From an uncultured Porphyromonadaceae bacterium (GTDB lineage: Bacteria > Bacteroidota > Bacteroidia > Bacteroidales > Muribaculaceae), in contig UQLL01000025.1 in the NCBI GenBank assembly GCA_900541835.1, forward strand, positions 1-38,883: a stretch of 38,883 nucleotides of DNA, given 5' to 3'. Shown here piece after piece: positions 1-7,156 of this stretch. Under the pieces are notes generated by a model, which was given only the letters and a program-made list of their open reading frames with translations, was not told where the DNA came from and ran no database searches. Position 1 is the first letter of the stretch, and every line of letters begins with the position of its first letter. The position numbers and the translations under genes were made by a program.

Positions 1-54
1 CGCGGCATCTACATCGTACGCGCCGGCAAGTACGCTCTGAAAGTCAGAATGTAA
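1..54 (+). CDS. C-terminal end of a secreted protein, possible T9SS-type tail
   Basis: Only the last 17 codons are in the window; they end at TAA and read GIYIVRAGKYALKVRM. The GIYIV...K pattern resembles the end of the Bacteroidota type A sorting domain (Por secretion tail), in which a final pair of beta strands ends a protein exported through the type IX system. Nothing can be said about the missing N-terminal part. A strong hairpin follows 17 bases after the stop, so this gene is probably the last of its transcript. Confidence 0.55.
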   Translation, partial: RGIYIVRAGKYALKVRM

Positions 55-71
55 GGCGTAAAAACAACAAA

Positions 72-114
72 GGAGGCTGTGTCGTAATTAAAGTTCAATT
101 ACGGCACAGCCTCT
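72..114 (+). terminator. Long hairpin after the truncated gene, probable terminator
   Basis: Positions 74-89 pair with 97-112 (16 bp, one G-T wobble) around a 7-base loop, and one further G-C pair extends the stem at its base. There is no clean T run, so this is a terminator-like hairpin and not a textbook intrinsic terminator. Confidence 0.55.
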
Positions 115-323
115 GATTTATGAGTCTTGAGGTTTATATATTTTTCAGGCTGCCGATTTTTGAGGATTTCTCCAAAATATTCGATTCTCAGGCGATAAAA
201 ATCGAGATATAAGCATCAACAGGCCAAAATAGGACGATAAGGAGGGGCGTTAAACATTTCCAGGAAATGGTTGTTAATATTTTTAACAAAACACGAAACA
301 TCCAACCCTAATTTCAAACTACT
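115..323. other. AT-rich leader region of the acid phosphatase gene
   Basis: About 200 bases without a gene. Two small inverted repeats are visible: CATTTCC/GGAAATG at 255-269 and TTGTTAA/TTAACAA at 271-289, both within 70 bases of the phosphatase start. They could be operator sites or leader structure. No convincing TAnnTTTG box was found. Confidence 0.35.
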
Positions 324-1121
324 ATGAAGAAATCACTGCATATCCTCTTCAGCACCCTGCTGATAGGCATCCTGGCCATCCCGACCGCAGCACAAACCAA
401 GCAAGGCAAGGTCAAGGGCCACAGCACCAACCCCGACGTCTACTTCCTGGAGATCGACCAGGTGCCCAACAGCCTGGAGCTGTTGCCCGGGCCGCCCGAC
501 GCCGCCTCCATCGCCTTCCTCTACGACCAGGCCCGGTACAACTGGGGCAAGTCGCTGCGCAACACTCCCCGCGGCGAACAGGCCTTCCAGGACGCACGCG
601 TCGACGGCCAGCACCTGCCCGACTCCTTCTCCGAGGCCTTCGGCATCAACATCAACCCGCAGGACACTCCCGAGATCTACAAGCTCATAGTTGGCATGCG
701 CGAGGACGCCGGCGACCTGGCCACCCGCGCCGCCAAGGACCACTACAACCGCACCCGCCCCTACTCGTTCTACGGCGAGAACACCTGCAACCCCGAGCAG
801 CAGGCCGAGCTGAGCACCAACGGCTCCTACCCCTCGGGCCACACCTCCATAGGCTGGGCCACCGCCCTGGTGCTCTCCGAACTCAACCCCGACCGCATCG
901 ACGAGATCCTGCAGCGCGGATACCAGATGGGCGAGAGCCGCGTCATCTGCGGATACCACTTCCAGAGCGACGTCGACGCCGGCCGCATCACCGGCTCCGG
1001 CATCGTGGCACGCCTCCACGCCGATCCCGGCTTCAACGAACAGCTCGCAAAGGCCAAGAAAGAATTCGCCAACCTACTGAAGGCAGGCAAGGTGAAGCCC
1101 TCCGACAAGAGGAATAAGTAA
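324..1121 (+). CDS. phoN: Class A non-specific acid phosphatase (PAP2 superfamily)
   Basis: The 265-residue protein has a cleavable signal peptide (residues 1-23, ending TAAQ) and the complete class A acid phosphatase signature: K138-x6-R145-P146, PSGH at 170-173, and S205-R206-x5-H212-x3-D216. In this family H173 and H212 are the expected catalytic pair, which hydrolyse phosphomonoesters in the periplasm or at the surface through a phosphohistidine. The length matches PhoN/PhoC enzymes (about 250 residues). The start is the first ATG before the signal peptide. The next gene, 60 bases downstream, is an OprP-like porin, so release and uptake of phosphate may be coupled. phoN is a family-level symbol; substrate preference is unknown. 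Confidence 0.88.
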   Translation: MKKSLHILFSTLLIGILAIPTAAQTKQGKVKGHSTNPDVYFLEIDQVPNSLELLPGPPDAASIAFLYDQARYNWGKSLRNTPRGEQAFQDARVDGQHLPDSFSEAFGININPQDTPEIYKLIVGMREDAGDLATRAAKDHYNRTRPYSFYGENTCNPEQQAELSTNGSYPSGHTSIGWATALVLSELNPDRIDEILQRGYQMGESRVICGYHFQSDVDAGRITGSGIVARLHADPGFNEQLAKAKKEFANLLKAGKVKPSDKRNK

Positions 1122-1181
1122 CTTTCCTTCACAATAATTCACACATCCACCGTTATTACCTTTCGGAAACACACACGCATT

Positions 1182-2333
1182 ATGAAAAAGAACATACTCA
1201 TGGCAGGGCTGGCGCTGGCGCTGGCCGTCCCAGCGTTCGCCCAGTCCGGCGACGAACCCAAGCTCAAGATCAGCCCCACGGGCCGCATCCTCCTGGACGG
1301 CGCTCTGTACGCCGGCCAGACGCACGACCTGTTCGACCCCGGCGTGGCCATTACCGACGCCCGCGTGGGCGTGAAAGCATCCTACGGCAAATGGAACGCC
1401 TGTATCGACGTCGGCTACGCCTATGGCAAGGTGGGCCTAAAGGACATCTACCTCCAGTATAACTTCGACGAGGAAAACCTGCTGCGCGGCGGTCACTTCA
1501 TCCACCAGTACGGCCTGCAGAGCGCCACCTCGTCGTCGATGAAGTGCACCATGGAGGAGCCCACCAGCAACGAGGTCTTCAACGCGCCCCGCCAGCTGGG
1601 CATCATGTACGTGCACTCTACCGACAAGTGGCTGGCCACGGCCTCGGCCCACGTCGAGCCCCAGTCCACCTTCCTGCACGCCAACAAGATGCAGAAGCAG
1701 GGCTACGGCGTGCTGTCGCGCGTCATCGCCCGTCCCGTGCACGAGGACGGCAACACCGTGCAGCTGGGCATCAGCGGCGGCTTCGGCACGCCCCAGTACA
1801 GCGACGACAACGAGGAGAACCACCACGTCTTCGAGCTGGGCGGCAACTTCCCCACCCGTGTCGACCAGGTGAAGGCCGTGGACGCCACCGTGGACCACGC
1901 CATGAACATGTTCAAGTTCACGCCCGAACTGCTGCTCAGCTACCAGAAGGTGGCCCTCGAGGCCCAGTACTTCTTCAACCGCTACAACCGCCGCCAGCAC
2001 ATCCACGCCTTCACCGGTCAGGGTGGTTACGTCACCCTGCGCGGCCTGCTTATCGGCGACCGCTACGGCTACGCGATGGTCGACGGCGGCCTGGCCACGC
2101 CCTCGGCCAAGAGCCTCGAACTCGTACTCAGCTACAACTACACCACCCTGACCGACGAACACGCCGGCATCTGGGGCGGCCGCGTCAACGACGTCAGCGC
2201 CACCCTCAACTACTACATCAACAAGTACATGCTGTTCCGCTTCCGCTACGCCTACACGCACCGCTGGGACTGCGACTTCGCCCCCAAGGTGGACCTCAGC
2301 GCCTTCCAGGCACGCCTCCAGATCATTTTTTAA
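1182..2333 (+). CDS. Outer-membrane porin, phosphate-selective porin O/P-like
   Basis: The 383-residue protein begins with a signal peptide (MKKNILMAGLALALAVPAFAQ). The rest alternates short polar turns with amphipathic beta strands rich in Tyr, Phe and Gly, and it ends in a strand with terminal phenylalanine (LQIIF), the usual beta-barrel assembly signal. The N-terminal part (SPTGRILLDGALY, ITDARVGVKASYGKWNACIDVGY) resembles the porin O/P family of Bacteroidota. It lies 60 bases after the acid phosphatase gene on the same strand, which suggests uptake of phosphate or phosphorylated compounds. Substrate selectivity is inferred from family and neighbour only. A strong terminator follows. Confidence 0.78.
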   Translation: MKKNILMAGLALALAVPAFAQSGDEPKLKISPTGRILLDGALYAGQTHDLFDPGVAITDARVGVKASYGKWNACIDVGYAYGKVGLKDIYLQYNFDEENLLRGGHFIHQYGLQSATSSSMKCTMEEPTSNEVFNAPRQLGIMYVHSTDKWLATASAHVEPQSTFLHANKMQKQGYGVLSRVIARPVHEDGNTVQLGISGGFGTPQYSDDNEENHHVFELGGNFPTRVDQVKAVDATVDHAMNMFKFTPELLLSYQKVALEAQYFFNRYNRRQHIHAFTGQGGYVTLRGLLIGDRYGYAMVDGGLATPSAKSLELVLSYNYTTLTDEHAGIWGGRVNDVSATLNYYINKYMLFRFRYAYTHRWDCDFAPKVDLSAFQARLQIIF

Positions 2334-2352
2334 GCAGGCACACATACGGGAT

Positions 2353-2386
2353 AAAAGTGCGGATTGCTCCGGCGGTCCGCACTTTT
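2353..2386. terminator. Terminator after the porin gene
   Basis: A perfect 11-bp stem (AAAAGTGCGGA / TCCGCACTTTT) with a 12-base loop. The U-rich end on either strand makes it potentially bidirectional. Confidence 0.8.
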
Positions 2387-2440
2387 CATCCATTACAATA
2401 ATAGACACTCGCGGACCGTTAGTAGTGGAAAAGGGGTCTC

Positions 2441-3367
2441 ATGCAGCCACTGGAAGCCTACGCGTCGTACCTGCGATTCGAGCTCAACCGCTCGGAAGCC
2501 ACAGTGCGGGTGTACCTGAGCGACCTGCACCGCTTCATCGGCTGGATGGAACAGCAGAGCGGCGACTTCCGCCCCGAGGCGGTGGAGCAGCGACACGTGC
2601 GTGCCTGGCTGGCCGATCGCGCCCGCCAGGAGTGCACCCCGCGCAGCCTGCGCCGTTTCGCCTCATCCCTGGCCGCCTACTTCCGCTACCTGCAACGCCT
2701 CGGAGCCATCGACGCCAATCCCCTCAAGGGGCTGAAGCTCCCGAAGATTTCCAGGCACCTTCCCGCCCCGGTCAAGGAAGAGGAGATGGAGCGCCTGCTG
2801 ACCGCCGAAGAGACCGCGCCCGCGTGCGAAGAGACAGCCGCCGACCGCTTCCGCCGCCTGCGCGACGCCATGATCATCGAACTCCTCTACGCCACGGGGA
2901 TGCGCCGCGCCGAGCTCGCCTCCCTCAACGACGCCGACATCTCCCCCACCCTGGCCAACCTTCGCGTCACAGGCAAGCGCGGCAAGCAGCGTATCCTCCC
3001 CCTCGCTCCCGAACTCCTCGGACGCATCGCCGAGTACCGGCAGGCCCGCGACACCTGCTTTCCCGACCGCACAGACCCCTCACGCCCCCTGCTGCTGGGC
3101 AACCGCGGCCGACGGTTGAACCTTACGGCCCTCGCAAGCATTGTAAAAGTAGAACTGTCCGCAACGCATGCCGCACGCAAGTCGCCCCATACGCTGCGCC
3201 ACACTTTCGCCACCGCCATGCTCGACGGCGGCGCCGACATCAGGACCCTCAAGGAATTGCTGGGCCACTCCTCGCTGTCGACGACACAGATTTACACACA
3301 TCTGTCGGTCGACGAACTCAAGAAGAACTACAACCGGGCTCACCCTCGGGCCCATAAAAAGAATTAA
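2441..3367 (+). CDS. xerC: Tyrosine recombinase XerC/XerD
   Basis: The 308-residue protein matches XerC/XerD in length and layout: an N-terminal SAM-like core-binding domain (about 1-90) and a C-terminal catalytic domain. The catalytic set is visible: R155 (in TGMRRAEL), K179, H250 and R253 (HTLRH), H276 (LLGHSSLS) and nucleophile Y285 (TQIYTH). Xer recombinases resolve chromosome dimers at dif, usually together with FtsK. An overlapping frame is also open here but lacks these motifs. A purine-rich AAAAGGGG precedes the ATG. HPF follows after 2 bases, an arrangement common in Bacteroidota. XerC versus XerD cannot be decided from sequence alone. Confidence 0.92.
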   Translation: MQPLEAYASYLRFELNRSEATVRVYLSDLHRFIGWMEQQSGDFRPEAVEQRHVRAWLADRARQECTPRSLRRFASSLAAYFRYLQRLGAIDANPLKGLKLPKISRHLPAPVKEEEMERLLTAEETAPACEETAADRFRRLRDAMIIELLYATGMRRAELASLNDADISPTLANLRVTGKRGKQRILPLAPELLGRIAEYRQARDTCFPDRTDPSRPLLLGNRGRRLNLTALASIVKVELSATHAARKSPHTLRHTFATAMLDGGADIRTLKELLGHSSLSTTQIYTHLSVDELKKNYNRAHPRAHKKN

Positions 3368-3369
3368 TT

Positions 3370-3663
3370 ATGGAAGTACAGATCAACGCGATTCATTTCG
3401 ACATCACCGAGAAACTGACCGCCTTCATCAACAAGAAGGTGGACAAGCTCGTCCGCCGCTACGAGACCATCACCGGCGTGGACGTGACCCTGAAAGTGGT
3501 CAAGCCGGAGACTTCCATGAACAAAGAGGCCGGCGTGCTGCTGAAAGTACCGTGCAGCGACGACCTGTTCGCGTCAAAGACAGCCGACAGCTTCGAGGAG
3601 GCATTCGACCTCTGCCTGGAGGCCCTGGAGCGCCAGCTCGAGAAGCTCAAAGGCAAGAAGTAA
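3370..3663 (+). CDS. hpf: Ribosome hibernation-promoting factor, HPF/RaiA family
   Basis: The 97-residue protein has the beta-alpha-beta-beta-beta-alpha pattern of short HPF/YfiA: the opening strand MEVQINAIHFDIT, a Lys-rich first helix (KLTAFINKKVDKLVRRYE), the middle strand LLKVPCSDDLFASKTADSFEEAFD, and a closing Lys-rich helix. Such proteins bind the 30S decoding site and silence ribosomes in stationary phase. There is no C-terminal dimerisation domain, so this is the short form. It is 2 bases from xerC and surely co-transcribed. A GC-rich hairpin lies about 30 bases after the stop. The Thr/Tyr/Gly tRNA and tuf cluster often seen next in Bacteroidales is absent. Confidence 0.92.
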   Translation: MEVQINAIHFDITEKLTAFINKKVDKLVRRYETITGVDVTLKVVKPETSMNKEAGVLLKVPCSDDLFASKTADSFEEAFDLCLEALERQLEKLKGKK

Positions 3664-3693
3664 CCCGCCACAAGACATACACACCGACCAGCA

Positions 3694-3730
3694 ACGGCCC
3701 GGACTCCGCCACCGGCGGCGCCCGGGCCGT
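3694..3730 (+). terminator. GC-rich hairpin after hpf
   Basis: ACGGCCCGG pairs with CCGGGCCGT (9 bp), enclosing a nested CCGCC/GGCGG hairpin. No T run follows, so it may protect an RNA 3' end or act as a weak terminator. Confidence 0.5.
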
Positions 3731-3816
3731 ATCCGTATGCGGCAGGCGACGACCTGGCGGCGAGACGAAGCTCGCGTCGGCGCCAGAACAGAGACGCATG
3801 GCCAAACACCGTCGCT

Positions 3817-3839
3817 TGCAGGGACGCACCATGGCGCGT
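3817..3839. repeat. Degenerate copy of the dispersed GGACGCACC palindrome
   Basis: GGGACGCACC followed by ATGGCGCGTT is a diverged copy of the short palindrome found at six other places in this window. It lies in the gene-poor stretch after hpf. Confidence 0.55.
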
Positions 3840-3883
3840 TCGCCCAAACCAACGCCGGACGATTGTCCTTTCAACACCCTCCA

Positions 3884-3955
3884 ATGAGCAAGAAGGCACA
3901 AAAAAAGCGTAATTCAGCTCCACTACATAAAGACGATTTTGTTAAATTAAGTTAA
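3884..3955 (+). CDS. Possible 23-residue Lys-rich small protein
   Basis: ATG to TAA encodes MSKKAQKKRNSAPLHKDDFVKLS. It is basic at the start and its codons (AAT, CTA, CAT, GAT, TTT, TTA, AGT) are far more AT-rich than those of all neighbouring genes. It could be a real small protein, the surviving start of a truncated gene, or chance. There is no recognised domain and no clear promoter of its own; it lies between hpf and the RNA promoter at 3972. Confidence 0.28.
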   Translation: MSKKAQKKRNSAPLHKDDFVKLS

Positions 3956-3971
3956 CCGGACCATCATTCTC

Positions 3972-4002
3972 TTGTACGCCCCAGGAAATTGCAGTAACTT
4001 TG
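3972..4002 (+). promoter_or_regulatory. Bacteroidota-type promoter for the 4009-4099 RNA
   Basis: TTG (3972-3974), 20 bp, then TAACTTTG (3995-4002), a near-perfect match to the primary sigma factor consensus of Bacteroidota. The predicted start lies about 6-8 bases downstream. No ORF of useful length begins before the terminator ending at 4099. Confidence 0.8.
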
Positions 4003-4008
4003 CAGTGG

Positions 4009-4099
4009 ATTAGGAAACATAGCCTATAGACCTGACATGTAAGAATTTATTTAGTTAAGCTACAGAGTGGAGCACTTGAGAAAGCGCTCCACTTTTTTT
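4009..4099 (+). ncRNA. Candidate small RNA (about 90 nt), unknown family
   Basis: This transcript is bounded by a strong promoter and a strong intrinsic terminator and has no coding potential beyond an ATG-TAA pair at 4037-4042. The 5' end carries AGGAAACAT (4012-4020) and, 12 nt later, TGACATG (4033-4039). The same two blocks, with a similar spacing, occur at the 5' end of the second RNA candidate at 19.1 kb. The middle (4040-4065) is AU-rich and the 3' end is the terminator hairpin. It could instead be an attenuated leader for the cardiolipin synthase gene, but that gene has its own -7 box at 4208-4215, so an independent RNA is favoured. Confidence 0.6.
4066..4099 (+). terminator. Intrinsic terminator of the 4009-4099 RNA
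   Basis: A stem from AGTGGAGC to GCTCCACT, extended inward to 12 bp with one A-C mismatch and closed by a GAGA loop, followed by seven T. This is a textbook intrinsic terminator. Confidence 0.9.
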
Positions 4100-4186
4100 G
4101 CGTCCGTTCGGGCCGCGCCCAACCCTGAGAGGCATAATTGAATAGCGGTAACATGCTCTTTTTTGTTCATTTTTTTGCGCGGGAGC

Positions 4187-4215
4187 TTGTATGTGCCGAA
4201 AAAGTTGTAACTTTA
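4187..4215 (+). promoter_or_regulatory. Promoter of the cardiolipin synthase gene
   Basis: TTG (4187-4189), 18 bp, then TAACTTTA (4208-4215), about 20 bases before the ATG at 4236. Confidence 0.6.
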
Positions 4216-4235
4216 CGGCCTGATACCACCTTGCC

Positions 4236-5681
4236 ATGGATATGCTCTCGGCCATACACGTGCAGACCTGGATTTACACGATACTCATCGTCGTGTACGC
4301 CATCACCGTCATCAGCTGCATCGTGGTGGTACTCAGCGAGAACCGCAACCCCATCAAGTCCCTGGCGTGGGTGACGGTACTGCTGTTCCTGCCGGTGGCC
4401 GGCCTGGTGTTCTACCTCTTCTTCGGCCGCAACCCCAAGAGCCACCACCGCCTGAGCCGCCACAACAAGCGCAAGCTGCTCCACCGCGTGGCCATGCGCA
4501 CCGTGCCGGCCTCCGAACTCAACATCTCCGAAGAGAACCGCCAGATCGTCAAGCTCTCGGAGACGGTCAGCGACACGCCCGTGACCGTGGGCAACGACAT
4601 ACGCGTCTTCACCGAGGGGGCGCCCAAGTTCGCGACCCTCAAGCGCGACCTTCGCGCAGCCCACCGATTCATCCTGCTGCAGTACTACATCTTCAACGAC
4701 GACAAGATCGGCAACGAGATCGCCGACATCCTCATCGAGCGAGCCCGCGCCGGAGTGTCGGTACGCGTCATCTACGACCACGTGGGCTCTTTCGGAGTCT
4801 CCAAGAAGTTCTTCCGGCGCATGAAGGAGGCGGGCATCGACACGCAACCGTTCCTGCGTGTGACCTTTCCGCAGCTGGCCAACCGACTCAACTGGCGCAA
4901 CCACCGCAAGATAGTGGTGATAGACGGCGTGACGGGCTACATCGGGGGCATGAACATAGCCGACCGCTACGTGGAGCCGCACAAGAGTGAGCCTCCCTGG
5001 CGCGACACCCACTTCCGGCTGCGCGGGGCGGCTGTGGCGGCGCTGCTCTACTCCTTCACCTCCGACTGGGGATACATGGGGCGCCCGCTGCCGCGCACCG
5101 ACATCGACTTCTCGCCCGAGGACATCAACAACGACACCGCGGTGCAACTGCTCTGCTCGGGGCCCGACAGCAAGTGGCCGGCGATAGCACTGACGTTCCA
5201 GCGGGCAATCGCGTCGGCCCGCAAGCGCCTGTACCTGCAGACGCCCTACTTCCTGCCCACCGACGCCCTGCTCAAGGAACTCCAGAACGCGGCCCTGGCC
5301 AAGGTAGACGTGCGCATCATGATGCCGCGCCACAGCGACTCGCGGCTGCTCAACCTGGCCTCGTACAGCTATATCACCGAGTGCCTGCGGGCCGGAATAA
5401 AGGTCTATTTCTACGAAAAGGGAATGATACACTCCAAGGTGATGGTGGTGGACGACGAGCTGACCATCGGAGGCTCGGCGAACTTCGACTTCCGCAGCTT
5501 CGAGCATAACTTCGAGACGATGCTGTGCGTCTACGACCGCTCTCTGAACCAGCACATGCGCGACATCTTCTTCTCGGACCTGGACCACTGCACCAAGCTG
5601 ACCTACAAGCGATGGCGCGACCGTCCCCTGCCGCAACGGGCCTTGGAGTCGGTGGTGCGGCTGTTTTCCCCTATATTGTGA
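4236..5681 (+). CDS. cls: Cardiolipin synthase (phospholipase D family)
   Basis: The 481-residue protein matches bacterial cardiolipin synthases in length and architecture: two N-terminal transmembrane helices (about residues 10-35 and 43-66, the PLD nuclease N-terminal segment), then two PLD domains. HKD motif 1 is NHRKIVVIDG with H223 and K225; motif 2 is IHSKVMVVDD with H399 and K401; each is followed by the expected GG-N segment (GGMNIADRY, GGSANFDFRS). The enzyme condenses phosphatidylglycerol to cardiolipin at the inner membrane. An alternative ATG at codon 3 exists. The gene stands alone between a small RNA and a minus-strand tRNA. Confidence 0.93.
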   Translation: MDMLSAIHVQTWIYTILIVVYAITVISCIVVVLSENRNPIKSLAWVTVLLFLPVAGLVFYLFFGRNPKSHHRLSRHNKRKLLHRVAMRTVPASELNISEENRQIVKLSETVSDTPVTVGNDIRVFTEGAPKFATLKRDLRAAHRFILLQYYIFNDDKIGNEIADILIERARAGVSVRVIYDHVGSFGVSKKFFRRMKEAGIDTQPFLRVTFPQLANRLNWRNHRKIVVIDGVTGYIGGMNIADRYVEPHKSEPPWRDTHFRLRGAAVAALLYSFTSDWGYMGRPLPRTDIDFSPEDINNDTAVQLLCSGPDSKWPAIALTFQRAIASARKRLYLQTPYFLPTDALLKELQNAALAKVDVRIMMPRHSDSRLLNLASYSYITECLRAGIKVYFYEKGMIHSKVMVVDDELTIGGSANFDFRSFEHNFETMLCVYDRSLNQHMRDIFFSDLDHCTKLTYKRWRDRPLPQRALESVVRLFSPIL

Positions 5682-5720
5682 ACGTCGTGGCGACGAGTCC
5701 GGCGGCAGCCTATGGGGAGA

Positions 5721-5746
5721 CGGACGCACCAAGGTGCATCCCTACA
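5721..5746. repeat. Dispersed palindromic repeat copy
   Basis: CGGACGCACC, AA, then GGTGCATCC and CTACA: an imperfect palindrome of about 26 bases, 40 bases after the cls stop. It belongs to the same family as the copies near 3.8, 7.7, 11.2, 13.1 (two) and 16.7 kb. Confidence 0.75.
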
Positions 5747-5759
5747 AGCCGACACAATC

Positions 5760-5791
5760 AAAAAAAGGGAAGACGCTGTGGGCGTCCTCCC
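5760..5791 (-). terminator. Terminator of tRNA-Leu
   Basis: On the minus strand, GGGAGGACGC pairs with GCGTCTTCCC (10 bp, one wobble) around a 5-base loop, followed by seven T (plus-strand A at 5760-5766). It starts about 5 bases after the tRNA 3' end. Confidence 0.85.
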
Positions 5792-5795
5792 GGTG

Positions 5796-5880
5796 TACAG
5801 AAAGTGGGACTCGAACCCACACAGCCCTCACGGGCCAAAAGATTTTAAGTCTTTCGTGTCTACCATTCCACCATTTCTGC
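5796..5880 (-). tRNA. tRNA-Leu (anticodon TAA)
   Basis: On the minus strand the 85-nt sequence folds as a class II tRNA: acceptor GCAGAAA with TTTCTGT (one G-T pair), D-arm with TGGTAGAC, anticodon loop CTTAAAA giving anticodon TAA (plus-strand 5845-5847), a long variable arm (TTGGCCCGTGAGGGCT) and a T-arm with GGTTCGAGTCC. The CCA end is not encoded. The long variable arm and anticodon identify Leu(UUA). It is flanked by its own promoter and terminator. Confidence 0.96.
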
Positions 5881-5902
5881 ACGGTACAACATTATGACGC
5901 CG

Positions 5903-5933
5903 CAAAGGTAGCGATTTTTCGCGAATCGGCAAA
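5903..5933 (-). promoter_or_regulatory. Promoter of tRNA-Leu
   Basis: On the minus strand: TTTG (5933-5930), 19 bp, TACCTTTG (5910-5903). Predicted initiation leaves a leader of roughly 15 nt before the tRNA 5' end at 5880. Confidence 0.85.
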
Positions 5934-5971
5934 ATAGGGATTTGCGTGCGTGAATTTGTGCGTAAATCGGG

Positions 5972-6616
5972 TCAGGCCCAGGCGAGGATGGAGCTGACGA
6001 TGCCAACTATGGCGAAGCAGAAGATGACTCCGGCTATGACGCGGTTAACCAGCCACATGCTGCGCACGTTGAAGTGGGTACGTACTTTGTCGACGAAAAA
6101 GGTGACGAGCCACCACCACCCAAGGCAGCCGGCTATGATGGCCAGATAGCCGACTATGTAATGGTACCACTCCATCTCGGGCAGAAGGAAGTTGAAGCGG
6201 GCGAACAAGCCGATGATGAGAAAGAGGATCAGGGGGTTGGAGACGGTAAACAGGAAGCCGCCGAGGATGTCCTTGCGGGGCGAGCCGCGGTCCACATCGT
6301 CGGGCTGGTGGATGTCCTTGGCGGGGTTCTTGCGCCACAGGTATATGCCGAAGGCGATGAGGACGACGCTGCCGACGAGCTGTATTACGTTCTGGTTGCG
6401 TTCCAGGAACTCCTGTATGAAGCTGAGACCGAATCCGGTAAGCAGGCAGTAGAGGAGGTCGCTGGCGGCGGCTCCGATGCCGGTATATAGGCCGGTGAGA
6501 CGCCCCTTGTTGAGTGTGCGCTGGATGCAGAGTATGCCGACGGGGCCCATGGGGGCGGAAATCATGACCCCTATGGCCAGGCCCCTCAGCAGTGTCAGCA
6601 GCAGCAGCGCTATCAT
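5972..6616 (-). CDS. LysE/RhtB-family translocator
   Basis: The 214-residue protein has about six hydrophobic helices and the LysE-family opening (GVMISAPMGPVGILCIQRTLNKGRLTG, seen in two blocks), with the conserved small-residue and Pro pattern of helix 1 and the G-x-G-A-A-x-S-D segment after it. A second conserved block is GFLFTVSNPLILFLI. These proteins export amino acids such as lysine, threonine or homoserine across the inner membrane; the substrate here is not predictable. It lies 4 bases after the Rieske-like lipoprotein gene on the minus strand, so the two are probably co-transcribed. Confidence 0.85.
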   Translation of the reverse strand: MIALLLLTLLRGLAIGVMISAPMGPVGILCIQRTLNKGRLTGLYTGIGAAASDLLYCLLTGFGLSFIQEFLERNQNVIQLVGSVVLIAFGIYLWRKNPAKDIHQPDDVDRGSPRKDILGGFLFTVSNPLILFLIIGLFARFNFLLPEMEWYHYIVGYLAIIAGCLGWWWLVTFFVDKVRTHFNVRSMWLVNRVIAGVIFCFAIVGIVSSILAWA

Positions 6617-6620
6617 CGGG

Positions 6621-7154
6621 TTACTTTCGTCGGGTTATGGTGAAGCCGGTCATGGGGGTGCCGGTGCATCGGTATGTCTCGAGGCCGTACTTGTATCCTA
6701 CGGCGGGGCCGGCCACGGGTCCGCCTCCGGACATGAGGGTGTAGCGGCTGTGGCAGACGGGGCAGACGGCCTCGAACTTGTCCTCGTCAACGTACACCCG
6801 GACATCCTGCTCGCACTCCACGGGACAGCTCAGGTCGAATGCCATGGGGAGGTATGGCCAGGTCTCGTCGGCGAAGTTGGCGGCGGCGTCGACGCCAACG
6901 AGCAGCAGTCCGCCGAAGCCTGTGTAGGAGGCTGCCAGGTAGGGGAACCCTGTCGGCACTCCCTGCTCCTTGATGAAAGTGCGCCACTGCCCTACGCCGC
7001 CCACGCCGTAGGTGTTCCACATCCCTGCGCCGGAGAGGCTGAGGTGGACGGGGTATGCCGGCAGGCGGGTGTTGTCGACGTTGTCGGAGCAGGATGCGGC
7101 CATGGCCGCCAGCAGGAGCGCCGGCAGCCAGGCTTTCTTCCTTATTATTGACAT
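6621..7154 (-). CDS. Rieske-fold-like lipoprotein with altered cluster ligands
   Basis: The 177-residue protein has a lipoprotein signal (MSIIRKKAW...MAASC, lipid-modified C22). Its second half resembles the small Rieske-like lipoproteins of Bacteroidales: a first box DLSCPVECEQD (C110, C114) and a second box CPVCHSRYTLMSGGGPVAGP (C131, C134, H135). True Rieske proteins use C-x-H and C-x2-H to hold a [2Fe-2S] cluster. Here the first box has two cysteines and no histidine, so the cluster may be lost or replaced by another metal. The protein is likely anchored to the cell envelope. It sits 2 bases after an SRPBCC gene and 4 bases before a LysE-type exporter on the same strand. The function is unknown. 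Confidence 0.6.
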   Translation of the reverse strand: MSIIRKKAWLPALLLAAMAASCSDNVDNTRLPAYPVHLSLSGAGMWNTYGVGGVGQWRTFIKEQGVPTGFPYLAASYTGFGGLLLVGVDAAANFADETWPYLPMAFDLSCPVECEQDVRVYVDEDKFEAVCPVCHSRYTLMSGGGPVAGPAVGYKYGLETYRCTGTPMTGFTITRRK

Positions 7155-7156
7155 AT

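Noticed and set aside
2425..3357. Overlapping frame beside xerC
   Set aside because: No recombinase motifs in this frame; it is the shifted, Arg/Pro-rich reading of the same DNA.
4009..4099. Riboswitch for the cardiolipin synthase gene
   Set aside because: The terminator is followed by a separate -7 box for cls, and no known riboswitch core is visible.
4167..5732. Long minus-strand frame opposite cls
   Set aside because: Antisense shadow; cls on the plus strand has both HKD motifs.
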